A DNA stretch of 64,000 nt from Trebonia kvetii (GTDB lineage Bacteria; Actinomycetota; Actinomycetes; Streptosporangiales; Streptosporangiaceae). The DNA lies in assembly GCF_007827045.1 (NCBI RefSeq), contig NZ_RPFW01000008.1, positions 186,001 through 250,000 on the forward strand, given 5' to 3'. Each line of letters opens with the position of its first letter. Positions within the stretch are counted from its first letter, which is position 1. Shown in pieces: positions 38,156 to 46,109 of the stretch. The notes below the pieces were generated by a model. That model was not told where the DNA came from. It worked only from the letters and a program-made list of their open reading frames with translations, and ran no database searches. Made by a program: the position numbers and the translations under genes.

Positions 38156-41100
38156 ATGGCGATCACTGACTTGGCAAACGACCTCGCTGGCACCGGCGCC
38201 GCGGACCTCCGCCGGCTGGAGGCTGACCTGGCCGCGGCGGTCGACGGCGAGGTCAGGTTCGACGCAGGCACTCGCGCCGCCTACTCCACCGACGCGTCCA
38301 ACTTCCGCCAGGTGCCGATCGGCGTGGTGCTGCCGCGCACCGTCGACGCGGCCGAGGCGGCGGTGGCGGCCTGCCGCGCGCACGGGGTCCCGCTGCTGTC
38401 CCGCGGCGGCGGCACCAGCCTGGCCGGCCAGTGCACCAACACGGCGGTGGTCATCGACTGGTCCAAGTACTGCCACCGCGTCCTTGACATTGATGCCGAC
38501 GCCAGGACCTGCACGGTCGAGCCCGGAATCGTGCTCGACGTGCTCAACAACGAACACCTCAAGCCGCACGGCCTGCGCTTCGGCCCGGAGCCCGCCACGC
38601 ACATGAACTGCACGCTTGGCGGGATGATCGGCAACAACTCCTGTGGCGCGACCGCGCAGCGCACCGGCAAGGTCGTGGACAACATCGAGGCACTCGAGGT
38701 GCTGCTCTACGACGGCACCCGGTTCTGGTGCGGCCCGACGAGCGACGAGGAGTACGCGGCCATCGAGCGCCGCGGTGACCGGCAGGCGCGCGTCTACCGT
38801 CGGCTGCGCGCGCTCCGCGACCGCTACGCGGACCAGATCAAGGCGACATATCCGAATATTCCGCGCCGCGTTTCCGGCTACAACCTCGACTCGCTGCTGC
38901 CCGAGCACGGCTTCGACGTCGCGGGACTGCTCGTCGGCAGCGAGTCGACGCTGGTCACCGTGCTGCGCGCCAGGCTCAAGCTGGTCGAGGTGCTCCCCGA
39001 GCGGTCGCTCGTGGTGCTCGGGTACCCCAGCGTCGACAAGGCCGCCGACGCGGTGCCGCGCATCCTGGCGCAAAAGCACCAGCCGATCGCCCTGGAAGGC
39101 CTCGATCACCGGCTGATCACCGACGAGCAGATCAAGCACATGAACCCGCAGGCGCTCAAGGAGCTGCCCAAGGGCACCGCGTTCCTCATGGTCCAGTTCG
39201 GCGGGCACACCCGCGCGGAGGTCGACGAGGCCGCCGAGGGGATGCTCGGCGCACTGCACGAGACCGAGCATCAGCCCGACGTCTCCTTCTACGACGACCC
39301 CGCCATGGAGGACGAGCTGTGGGCGGTCCGCGAGGCCGGCCTCGGCGCGACCGCGCACGTGCCCGGCCACCGCGACACCTGGGAGGGCTGGGAGGACTCC
39401 GCCGTCCACCCGGATCAACTCGGCGGCTACCTGCGGGACCTGCAGAAGCTGTACGACGAGTTCGGCTACAGCGACGAGACGGGACCGAGCCTGTATGGTC
39501 ACTTCGGCCAGGGCTGCGTGCACACCCGCATCCCGTTCGGGCTGTACAGCACCGAGGGCGTCGCCACCTACCGGCGGTTCATGGAGCGCGCCGCCGACCT
39601 GGTGGTCAGCCACGGCGGCTCGCTGTCCGGCGAGCACGGCGACGGGCAGTCCCGCGGCGAGCTGCTGCGCCGGATGTTCGGCGACGACCTGGTAGGCGCG
39701 TTCGAGGAGCTCAAGCAGGTCTTCGACCCGGGCAACCTCATGAACCCCGGCAAGGTCGTCCACCCGGCCCGGCTCGATGAGCACCTCAAGCTGGGCGGCG
39801 ACTGGTCGCCCGCCACCCCGCAGGACCTGTTCTTCCGCTTCCCGAACGACGGCGGGTCCTTCGCGCAGGCCGCCGGCCGCTGCGTCGGCGTGGGCAAGTG
39901 CCGCCACCACGACAACAAGGGCGGCTCGGTCATGTGCCCGTCGTATCAGGTCACGCTGGAGGAGGAGGACTCCACCAGGGGACGGGCCCGGCTGCTGTTC
40001 GAGATGCTCAACGGCCACGGCGACTCCCCGGTCGGCGACGGCTGGCGCAGCGACGCGGTCAAGGACGCGCTCGACCTGTGCCTGTCCTGCAAAGGCTGCA
40101 AGGCCGACTGCCCGGCCGACGTGGACATGGCCACCTACAAGGCGGACTTCCTCGCCCACCACTGGCAGGGCCGCCAGTGGCGCCGCCCGCGCTCGGACCT
40201 CGCGCTCGGCTGGCTGCCGCTGACCGCCCGCGCCGTCACCAGCCTCGGGCTTGCCCCGGTCGTCAACGCCGTGACGCACACGCCCCTGCTGCACGGCCTC
40301 GCCATGAAGCTCGGCGGCCTGGAAGACCGCGAGGTGCCGCTGTTCGCCGCCCAGACCTTCGAGCAGTGGTTCCGGGCTCGTGATGGACACGCCGGCGACG
40401 GACAGCACGGCACGGTCATCCTCTGGCCGGACTCGTTCACCAACTACTTCCACCCGCACGTCGGCCAGGCCGCCGTCCAGGTGCTCGAATCGGCCGGCTG
40501 GCGCGTGGAACTGCCGCCGCAGCCGGTCTGCTGCGGCCTGACCTGGATCTCCACCGGCCAGCTCGCCACCGGCAAGAAGATCCTGGCCAGGACCGTCAAG
40601 ACCCTCGCGCCGCACGTCAGGAACGGCGGCTTCGTCGTCGGCCTGGAACCGAGCTGCACCAGCGTGTTCCGCGGCGACGCCGCCGAGCTGTTCCCCGACG
40701 ACCAGGACGTGCACCGCCTCCGCGACCACACCCTCACCCTCGCCGAGCTGCTGGCGGAGCACACTCCCGGCTACACGCCGCCCGCGCTGCGCCGCAAGGT
40801 GATGGCCCAGGTCCACTGCCACCAGCACGCCGTGCTCAACTGGGACGCCGACGAGAGGCTGCTCGGCCTGGCCGGCGCCGAAACCGAGCACCTGGAGACC
40901 GGCTGCTGCGGCCTGGCGGGCGACTTCGGCTTCCAGGCGGGCCACGGCGAGATCAGCCGCGCCATCGCCGAGCGCGCCCTGCTCCCCAGGCTCCGCGAGG
41001 CGAACCAGGGCGCGGTCATCCTCGCCGACGGCTTCAGCTGCCGCACCCAGATCCACGAGCTCGACAGCGGCGACCGCGAGGCCATGCACCTGGCCGAGCT

Positions 41101-41314
41101 CCTCGCCACCGCGGGCAACCTCGGCTACGACCACCCGGAACGCGACGCCGCACCGCGCCAGGCCGAGCCGGGCCCGGCCGCCAAGGCCGCGGTCCTCGCC
41201 GTCACCGCTGCCGCGGTCGCCGCGGCGGCCGGAGCCGGCGCCGCTACGATAATCAGGCTGCGCGCCTGGCGTCAGATTTGCCGCAGATCTGGGGAGCCGT
41301 CGGGTGCGGGCTAG
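38156..41314 (+). CDS. FAD-linked oxidase fused to Fe-S CCG protein (D-lactate dehydrogenase-like)
   Basis: 1052-aa fusion related to Dld/GlcD-GlcF oxidoreductases that oxidise 2-hydroxyacids and pass electrons to the respiratory chain. The FAD-binding PCMH domain is at about 50-280 (LLSRGGGTSLAGQ, MNCTLGGMIGNNSCGA). The FAD-oxidase C-terminal domain is at about 290-540 (SGEHGDGQSRGELLRRMFG, PGNLMNPGK). Two 4Fe-4S clusters follow: CVGVGKCR with a later Cys in MCPSYQV, and CLSCKGCKADCP. CCG domains (PVCCGLTW, GCCGLAGDFGF) come next. The C-terminal tail (about 1015-1052) contains a hydrophobic Ala/Val helix that could tether it to the membrane. Substrate not fixed; D-lactate or another 2-hydroxy acid. 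Confidence 0.92.
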   Translation: MAITDLANDLAGTGAADLRRLEADLAAAVDGEVRFDAGTRAAYSTDASNFRQVPIGVVLPRTVDAAEAAVAACRAHGVPLLSRGGGTSLAGQCTNTAVVIDWSKYCHRVLDIDADARTCTVEPGIVLDVLNNEHLKPHGLRFGPEPATHMNCTLGGMIGNNSCGATAQRTGKVVDNIEALEVLLYDGTRFWCGPTSDEEYAAIERRGDRQARVYRRLRALRDRYADQIKATYPNIPRRVSGYNLDSLLPEHGFDVAGLLVGSESTLVTVLRARLKLVEVLPERSLVVLGYPSVDKAADAVPRILAQKHQPIALEGLDHRLITDEQIKHMNPQALKELPKGTAFLMVQFGGHTRAEVDEAAEGMLGALHETEHQPDVSFYDDPAMEDELWAVREAGLGATAHVPGHRDTWEGWEDSAVHPDQLGGYLRDLQKLYDEFGYSDETGPSLYGHFGQGCVHTRIPFGLYSTEGVATYRRFMERAADLVVSHGGSLSGEHGDGQSRGELLRRMFGDDLVGAFEELKQVFDPGNLMNPGKVVHPARLDEHLKLGGDWSPATPQDLFFRFPNDGGSFAQAAGRCVGVGKCRHHDNKGGSVMCPSYQVTLEEEDSTRGRARLLFEMLNGHGDSPVGDGWRSDAVKDALDLCLSCKGCKADCPADVDMATYKADFLAHHWQGRQWRRPRSDLALGWLPLTARAVTSLGLAPVVNAVTHTPLLHGLAMKLGGLEDREVPLFAAQTFEQWFRARDGHAGDGQHGTVILWPDSFTNYFHPHVGQAAVQVLESAGWRVELPPQPVCCGLTWISTGQLATGKKILARTVKTLAPHVRNGGFVVGLEPSCTSVFRGDAAELFPDDQDVHRLRDHTLTLAELLAEHTPGYTPPALRRKVMAQVHCHQHAVLNWDADERLLGLAGAETEHLETGCCGLAGDFGFQAGHGEISRAIAERALLPRLREANQGAVILADGFSCRTQIHELDSGDREAMHLAELLATAGNLGYDHPERDAAPRQAEPGPAAKAAVLAVTAAAVAAAAGAGAATIIRLRAWRQICRRSGEPSGAG

Positions 41315-41617
41315 ACGCTGCAGCGGCGTGCCAGGTACCGGCGACTGGCCGGCACGGTTGCCGCGATGCGCGACGCCGGTGGCACGCCAGCCGTGCTCGA
41401 TATCGCCGGAGCCAGAGGCGGCACGGACGGCATGGACACCGCGATCGCCGACGTCGGCCGCGTAGGCCGCTGAGGCCGTAGTGCGCCGAACCGCACTGCG
41501 GCCTTGCGCTTGCCCTCGAGGTCCGGCTCGTACAACAGCGGTACCGGATGGCCAACCTGGGTGATGCGGCGACCCCGCTGGTTCAGCCCGGCTGGCGGCG
41601 GTGACGGTCTGGTGCCG
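41315..41617. other. Intergenic region, no supported gene
   Basis: About 300 nt between convergent genes. A minus-strand open frame (41311-41535) begins YEPDLEGKRKAAVRFG, which looks protein-like, and then degenerates. It may be a remnant but I cannot name it. Confidence 0.35.
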
Positions 41618-42556
41618 CTATGCGGCCGGCTTGCGGTGCCGTTGTGTGGCCGTGGTGTTCTTCTTCGCCTGCGCCTGCTTGCCGCCCGTCTTCCCGGACT
41701 GCGACTTCACGCCGGCCTTGGACCCGCCGGATGCCTTGCCCGGCTTGCTGGGGCCGGACGGCTTGCCGCGCCCCGTTTTCTTCGCGGCGTCGACGCTGGC
41801 CTGCAGCGCAGCCGTCAGGTCGGACGCGTTGGTCGCCGACGGCGGCCCGGCGGCCGGCTGGAACTCCTGCCCGTTCTTCTTCGCCTCGATGAGCTCGTTA
41901 ACCCGGTCGGTGTAGGTGTCGCGGTAATCCGACGGCGTCCACGGCCCGCTCATCGCCTCCACCAGCTGGCGGGCCATGCGCACCTCTTGCTGCGACAGCT
42001 TGACCCGGCCCGGCAGGTTACCGATTTCCGCTCGCGGGTCACGGACCTCATCGGCGAAGAACAGGGTCTCAAGCGCCAGCAGGCCGCCGTCCGCGCGCAC
42101 CGCGGCCAGGTACTCCTTGCCGCGCATGACGAAGCTCGCGATGGCGGCCTTGCCGGAGTCTTCCATCGCATCCCGCAGCAAGGCGTAGGGCTTGGCGGCT
42201 TCCCCGCCGCCCGGACCGAGGAAATACGTCTTGTCGAAGTAGATCGCGTCGATCTCGTCAAGGCCGACGAAGGCGTGAACGTCCATCGACCGGGACCGGC
42301 CAGGCGCGACGGAATCAAGCTCGTCCTGCTCCAGTATCACGTAGTTCCCACCGCCGACGTCGGCTCCCTTGACGATGTCGGCGTACCCCACCTCGTCCCC
42401 GGTGCGCTCGTTGACCCGCTGGTACCGGATGCGGTCGGCGGTGCCCTCCTCGAACTGGTGAAACGCCGGCCGGTGCGGCTCGGTCGCCGAGTACAGCTCC
42501 ACCGGAATCGCCACCAGGCCGAACGACAGTACCCCCGACCAGATCGCCCGCGCCAT
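41618..42556 (-). CDS. ku: Non-homologous end-joining protein Ku
   Basis: 312-aa bacterial Ku, a homodimeric ring that binds DNA ends and recruits LigD. The Ku core runs from ARAIWSGVLSFGLVAIPVELY to about residue 245 (IRYQRVNERTGDEVGYADIVKG, LDEIDAIYFDKTYFLGPG, ETLFFADEVRDP). The minimal C-terminal region follows (RDTYTDRVNELIEAKKNGQEF). The tail is a Lys/Ala/Gly-rich extension (about 265-312) of the type that adds DNA affinity. No ligD-like gene is recognisable in the window. A 172-bp piece of this gene's 3' part is duplicated at 42960-43130. Confidence 0.96.
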   Translation of the reverse strand: MARAIWSGVLSFGLVAIPVELYSATEPHRPAFHQFEEGTADRIRYQRVNERTGDEVGYADIVKGADVGGGNYVILEQDELDSVAPGRSRSMDVHAFVGLDEIDAIYFDKTYFLGPGGGEAAKPYALLRDAMEDSGKAAIASFVMRGKEYLAAVRADGGLLALETLFFADEVRDPRAEIGNLPGRVKLSQQEVRMARQLVEAMSGPWTPSDYRDTYTDRVNELIEAKKNGQEFQPAAGPPSATNASDLTAALQASVDAAKKTGRGKPSGPSKPGKASGGSKAGVKSQSGKTGGKQAQAKKNTTATQRHRKPAA

Positions 42557-42756
42557 ACGCTGCTCCCTCCAGCCGTTACTCAGTCATGTCAAGGCAGGTC
42601 ACCGCCCAGATCGTGGAACGTGCGGCGGCAACCCTCACCCTCGGTGACCCTGGCTTTGTGCCGAGCCACCGAGACCAGCCTCTCCCCGCGCATAGGGAAA
42701 CTAATCCTGGGGCGGGACAAGCGCCGTGACCCAGGCAGCCAGCTCAGGACACCGGC

Positions 42757-42779
42757 GTTTGGCGGACTGGCAGAGGGTA
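42757..42779 (+). promoter_or_regulatory. SigB-type promoter beside a truncated gene
   Basis: GTTT 42757-42760, 14-nt spacer, GGGTA 42775-42779 (GGGTAG). Coding-like sequence without a start codon begins about 20 nt later. Confidence 0.65.
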
Positions 42780-42799
42780 GCCGCGGCGGCACGAGCCCC

Positions 42800-42913
42800 G
42801 GCTACGAGGACTGGACGAAGAAGCAGCTAGCCGAGCGTGCCCGCGAAATCGGCGTCAAGGGCCGCTCATCGATGAGCAAGCAGCGGCTGATCTCCGCCCT
42901 CCGCAACCACTGA
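42800..42913 (+). pseudogene. 3' fragment of a Rho-N/SAP-like small protein
   Basis: The frame reads GYEDWTKKQLAEREIG-like sequence, then VKGRSSMSKQRLISAL, a helix-turn-helix end shared with small ChaB/Rho-N-type actinobacterial proteins and with the C-terminus of the protein at 45590 (LPGRSTMGRAELARAL). No usable start codon lies between the SigB-type promoter at 42757 and this segment, except an ATG close to the end. The 5' part appears deleted, leaving promoter and 3' end adjacent. A start at GTG 42620, upstream of the promoter, is possible but would give an unconvincing N-terminus. Confidence 0.55.
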
Positions 42914-42959
42914 CGCCCGCCCGAACAGAACTCCTCCCGGCCGCGACGGACGCTTCAAG

Positions 42960-43130
42960 CCCGGCTTGCTGGCCGGACGGCTTGCCACGCCCCGTCTTCT
43001 TCGCGGCGTCGACGCTGGCCTGCAGCGCAGCCGTCAGGTCGGACGCGTTGGTCGCCGACGGCGGCCCGGCGGCCGGCTGGAACTCCTGCCCCGTTCTTCT
43101 TCGCCTCGATGAGCTCGTTAACCCGGTCGG
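42960..43130 (-). pseudogene. Partial duplication of the ku 3' region
   Basis: 171 bp nearly identical to 41739-41910 inside ku, same orientation. The differences are a few substitutions, one 2-nt deletion near the left end and one extra C (about 43091) that shifts the frame. No start or stop context of its own. Confidence 0.9.
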
Positions 43131-43150
43131 GCCAGTAGCTGCCTCCTGTG

Positions 43151-43173
43151 GTTTCGGCTGGTGACCATGGGTA
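43151..43173 (+). promoter_or_regulatory. SigB-type promoter for the second hemerythrin gene
   Basis: GTTT 43151-43154, 14-nt spacer, GGGTA 43169-43173 (GGGTAG), about 52 nt before the ATG. Confidence 0.72.
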
Positions 43174-43224
43174 GAGAGCTTCTCCAATAGCCAGACGTTT
43201 CCCCGGTCAAGGAGGAGAGACCAG

Positions 43225-43773
43225 ATGCCACAGGGGATTATCGAGGCCTTGCGCCAGGATCATGACGAGGTCCGGCAGATGTTCGCGCAGCTGGAGACAG
43301 CAACCGGCGACCAGCGACGGGATCTGTTCCACCGGCTTGTCGGCGAGCTCATCCGCCACGAGGTTGCCGAAGAGGAGATCCTGCGGCCCGTCAGCAAGCG
43401 GGACGCGGGAGAAGAGATCGCCAACGCCCGGATCCGCGAGGAGAGCCAGGCCGAGGAACTGCTCAAGGAGATGGAGAAGCTCGACACGGACTCCCCGGAG
43501 TTCACGGCCAAGCTCGGCAAGCTGCGGACGGAGGTGGAACGTCACGCCGAAGCCGAGGAAACCCAAGAGTTCCCGAAAGTGGCCCAAAAGGAGAGCCCGG
43601 AACGGCTTGAGCAGATGGGCAAGGTCTACGAGGCCGCCAAGAAGGCTGCACCAACGCGCCCCCATCCCTCCACGCCGAACACGCCTGTCGCCAACATGCT
43701 GGCAGGCCCGTTCGCCGCGGTTCTCGACAGGGCACGCGACGCAGTGCGAGACGCCATGAAGTCAAACTCTTAA
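43225..43773 (+). CDS. Hemerythrin HHE-domain protein (second copy)
   Basis: 182-aa di-iron four-helix protein, paralogous to the one at 10577. Likely ligands lie in RQDHDEVRQM, IRHEVAEEE, SQAEELLKEME and ERHAEAEE. The linker APTRPHPSTPNTP is almost shared with the paralogue. A short C-terminal helix (AVLDRARDAVRDAM) follows, which may mediate association. O2/NO/peroxide handling is the family role; the precise function is unknown. GGAGGAG precedes the ATG by 8 nt, and a SigB-type promoter lies just upstream. The gene is intact although its surroundings are full of debris. Confidence 0.9.
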   Translation: MPQGIIEALRQDHDEVRQMFAQLETATGDQRRDLFHRLVGELIRHEVAEEEILRPVSKRDAGEEIANARIREESQAEELLKEMEKLDTDSPEFTAKLGKLRTEVERHAEAEETQEFPKVAQKESPERLEQMGKVYEAAKKAAPTRPHPSTPNTPVANMLAGPFAAVLDRARDAVRDAMKSNS

Positions 43774-43830
43774 CAGCCAAGCCTCACCTGACGGCAAGGG
43801 ACCGGCATCAACCAGGCACAGGGGGGCGGG

Positions 43831-43989
43831 ATGAGACAGCTACGGATCACCAGACACCGCTCGGCCAGCGCGCGCCGGCGCGGCGAGATGGAGCAGCCGC
43901 TCCCCCTCGACCCTCGCGACCCGGACATCACCCGTGCCAAGCAGCTGCAGCGCCGGCCGCGGCAGCCGGGCGACCGCGGAGCACGATAA
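43831..43989 (+). CDS. Small basic protein (52 aa), unknown
   Basis: Start ATG 43831 after GGGGGGCGGG, stop TAA 43987-43989. Very Arg-rich N-terminal half (RQLRITRHRSASARRRG), then PLPLDPRDPDITRAKQLQ and a basic end. The DPRDPDI-RAK segment resembles short actinobacterial proteins of unknown role. No membrane segment. It lies 57 nt after the hemerythrin gene and could be co-transcribed with it. The following 190 nt (43990-44180) contain no gene I can support. Confidence 0.45.
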   Translation: MRQLRITRHRSASARRRGEMEQPLPLDPRDPDITRAKQLQRRPRQPGDRGAR

Positions 43990-44180
43990 GGCCGCCGGTC
44001 CCTCGGCGCGGCTGGGCATTCCGGATCGGGTCGCGATCCGGGCCGCACCGGCGGGGATGCAACGCCTCGTTCTGCGTCGTCCGCGACGACCACGCCGTGC
44101 ACGTGCTCGCCGGCCGCTGCCGACCCGCGGGCAGCGGACGACCGGAGCGCACTGACGGCCCATCAACAGGAGGGAATGAA

Positions 44181-45020
44181 ATGAACCAGCCCGCACAGCA
44201 GCAGCAGCCCCCAGGCGAGACCGGGCGGCTCGAGCCGCGCCCGGACCACGGCGAGGAGAGCTACCACGGGTCGGGGCGGCTGGCAGGCAAAGCGGCCGTG
44301 ATCACCGGCGCGGATAGCGGCATCGGCCGGGCCGTTGCCATCGCCTATGCCAGGGAGGGCGCGGACGTCCTGATCTCCTACCTCGACGAGCACGACGACG
44401 CCCGCGAGACCGCCCACTGGGTCGAGCAGGCGGGCCGCAAAGCCGTGCTCGTGCCCGGCGACCTCGCTGACCCGGCCCGCTGCCGAGCCGTCATCGATGC
44501 CGCCGTCGCGGAGTTCGGCAGGATCGACATCCTGGTCAGCAACGCGGCGCAGCAGATGACGCACGACAAGGTGGAGGACATCTCCGACGAAGAGTGGGAC
44601 AGGACCATCGCGCTCAACCTCAGCGCGTTCTTCTACCTGACCAAGGCCGCGCTGCCGAACATGCCGCCGGGCGGGTCGATCATCGGGACGAGCTCGGTCA
44701 ACTCCGACTCGCCGACTCCGACCCTGCTGCCCTACGACGTCACCAAGGCGGGCATCGCCAACATGACCGCGGCGCTCGCCCAGCTGCTCGCGCCGCGCGG
44801 CATCCGGGCCAACAGCGTGGCGCCGGGTCCGATCTGGACCCCGCTGATCCCGTCGACGATGCCACCCGAGCACGTGGAGAGCTTCGGCTCCTCAGCCGCC
44901 CTCGACCGGCCAGGACAGCCGGCCGAGGTCGCGCCCGCCTACGTGATGCTGGCATCCGACGAGGCCAGCTACATCTCCGGCGCGCGAATCGCCGTTACCG
45001 GCGGCAAGCCCATTCTGTAA
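44181..45020 (+). CDS. SDR family oxidoreductase (glucose-1-dehydrogenase-like)
   Basis: 279-aa classical short-chain dehydrogenase with an N-terminal 37-residue Gln/Pro-rich extension, as in the YhdF/YhxC-like stress SDRs. The nucleotide loop is ITGADSGIGRA (about 42-52), the catalytic Ser in GTSSVNSDSP, and YDVTKAG gives the Tyr and Lys. The Rossmann Asn motif is SNAAQ in place of NNAG. The C-terminal YISGARIAVTGGKPI is typical. Start ATG 44181 with AGGAGGG upstream. Cofactor and substrate not determined. The hairpin at 45139 probably ends its transcript. Confidence 0.9.
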   Translation: MNQPAQQQQPPGETGRLEPRPDHGEESYHGSGRLAGKAAVITGADSGIGRAVAIAYAREGADVLISYLDEHDDARETAHWVEQAGRKAVLVPGDLADPARCRAVIDAAVAEFGRIDILVSNAAQQMTHDKVEDISDEEWDRTIALNLSAFFYLTKAALPNMPPGGSIIGTSSVNSDSPTPTLLPYDVTKAGIANMTAALAQLLAPRGIRANSVAPGPIWTPLIPSTMPPEHVESFGSSAALDRPGQPAEVAPAYVMLASDEASYISGARIAVTGGKPIL

Positions 45021-45033
45021 GCGGATACGGGCC

Positions 45034-45123
45034 TTACTCGGCTGCGTTGTCGCCGAAGCCGACGCCGATCGCCTGGTCGTCGCGGTTTGCCTGCTCAATG
45101 CGTTCCTCCAGTCGCTGACGGCG
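45034..45123 (-). pseudogene. 3' fragment of an unknown gene behind a SigB-type promoter
   Basis: Minus-strand frame ending at TAA 45034, reading RQRLEERIEQAN then DDQAIGVGFGDNAAE. It has no ATG/GTG/TTG in frame after the promoter. It looks like the C-terminus of a small acidic protein whose 5' part was lost. Confidence 0.35.
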
Positions 45124-45131
45124 TGGTTGCC

Positions 45132-45154
45132 TACCCTCGCCCCGTCCGTTAAAC
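45132..45154 (-). promoter_or_regulatory. SigB-type promoter (leftward) before a gene fragment
   Basis: Reading leftward: GTTT (45151-45154), 14-nt spacer, GGGTA (45132-45136, GGGTAG). Confidence 0.6.
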
Positions 45155-45180
45155 GCGCCTGGCGCCAGGGCGGACGGGGC
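45139..45180 (+). terminator. Hairpin after the SDR gene
   Basis: 10-bp arms (45139-45148 with 45171-45180). The loop contains a perfect CCTGGCGCCAGG palindrome. It overlaps the leftward promoter. Confidence 0.45.
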
Positions 45181-45194
45181 CTCGTGCCCGTTCG

Positions 45195-45218
45195 GTTTGC
45201 GTCCGTACCGTCCGGGTA
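45195..45218 (+). promoter_or_regulatory. SigB-type promoter before the truncated F420 oxidoreductase
   Basis: GTTT 45195-45198, 15-nt spacer, GGGTA 45214-45218 (GGGTAG), about 51 nt before the ATG. Confidence 0.7.
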
Positions 45219-45269
45219 GCCGGCAGCCCGTTAGGCGGCAACGCGCCGCGACCCTGAGGGGAGGATGGC

Positions 45270-45554
45270 ATGCGGATCGGTTACAAGCTGGCCACCGAGG
45301 GGTTCGGTCCCAAGGAGCTGATCAGGCAGGCAGTCCTTGCCGAGCGGGCCGGCTTCGACTTCGTGGAGATGAGCGATCACTACCACCCGGGGGTGGAGGC
45401 TCAAGGGCACAGCGCCTACACGTGGAACCTGCTGTCTGCGATCGCGATGAAGACCGAGCGGATCGGGCTCGTCACCGGGGTCACCTGCCCCACGGTGCGC
45501 TACCACCCCGCCGACGGCGACGCGGGGCCTTTCGCCCGGCTGCTCTCCGGATAG
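45270..45554 (+). pseudogene. Truncated F420-dependent luciferase-like oxidoreductase
   Basis: Only the first 94 aa of a roughly 320-aa F420-dependent glucose-6-phosphate-dehydrogenase-like enzyme remain. MRIGYKLATEGFGP, AERAGFDFVEMSDHYHP, GHSAYTWNLLSAIA and IGLVTGVTCPTVRYHPA are well preserved. The sequence then jumps to DGDAGPFARLLSG and a stop, with loss of the rest of the barrel. The 5' end is intact (GAGGGGAGGA before ATG 45270, SigB-type promoter upstream), so the loss is an internal/3' deletion. A folded enzyme is not expected. Confidence 0.82.
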
Positions 45555-45589
45555 GCGAGCAAATAAGCCAGCGGAAGGAGGAGGCACGA

Positions 45590-45859
45590 GTGGCCACAGG
45601 CAAGCAGGTCAAGACGGCACGAAAGAACATCAGCAAGGCGCGCGAGGCGGCCGCCTCGAAACGGACGATCGCGCACCTGCCCAAGCAGACGAGAAGCGAA
45701 CTCGGCAAGCAGGGAGCCGCGGTCGCACGGCGCAACCGGGCGGGCGGGGACTCCCCGAAGACAAGGGCTGAGCTGTACGAGATCGCCAAGCGGCGTGACC
45801 TGCCCGGGCGGTCCACGATGGGACGAGCCGAGTTGGCGCGCGCCCTGGGCGAGGAATAG
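45590..45859 (+). CDS. Small basic Rho-N/SAP-like protein (89 aa)
   Basis: Start GTG 45590 after GGAAGGAGGAGG. The N-terminal half is Lys/Arg/Ala-rich (KQVKTARKNISKAREAAASKRTI), the middle is HLPKQTRSELGKQGAAVARR, and the end (TRAELYEIAKRRDLPGRSTMGRAELARAL) is a compact helix-turn-helix of the Rho N-terminal/SAP type that binds nucleic acid. Similar proteins are common in actinobacteria near stress genes, without known function. It follows the truncated F420 gene by 35 nt and is probably driven by the same SigB-type promoter. Confidence 0.75.
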   Translation: MATGKQVKTARKNISKAREAAASKRTIAHLPKQTRSELGKQGAAVARRNRAGGDSPKTRAELYEIAKRRDLPGRSTMGRAELARALGEE

Positions 45860-46109
45860 GCAGAGGCGGACACCGCCAGGGCCCCGGGGGCCGTGGCTTA
45901 CGTTCTTCTGCAATGCGGCGTACCTGCGAGACACGCTGGGCCGTGAGTGTGCCCGGGGGCGCTCGGTCGGCTCCCAGCGAGGTTAGGCAGGTCGCCTGCT
46001 GCGACAGCACCGCCATCGGGGCCTGCACAACGCCGCCAGGCAAACGCGGCTCATCATCCGGGTCAGCGCATCCGGCGCCATTGCCGAGACCCTCCTGAAG
46101 GTCTGCGGC

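Noticed and set aside
38108-41134. 1008-codon minus-strand open frame
   Set aside because: Shadow of the FAD/Fe-S oxidase, which has complete family motifs on the plus strand. High GC leaves antisense frames open.
41311-41535. Minus-strand frame starting YEPDLEGKRKAAVRFG
   Set aside because: Only the first 20 or so residues look like protein, and no family could be named. Listed only as possible debris.
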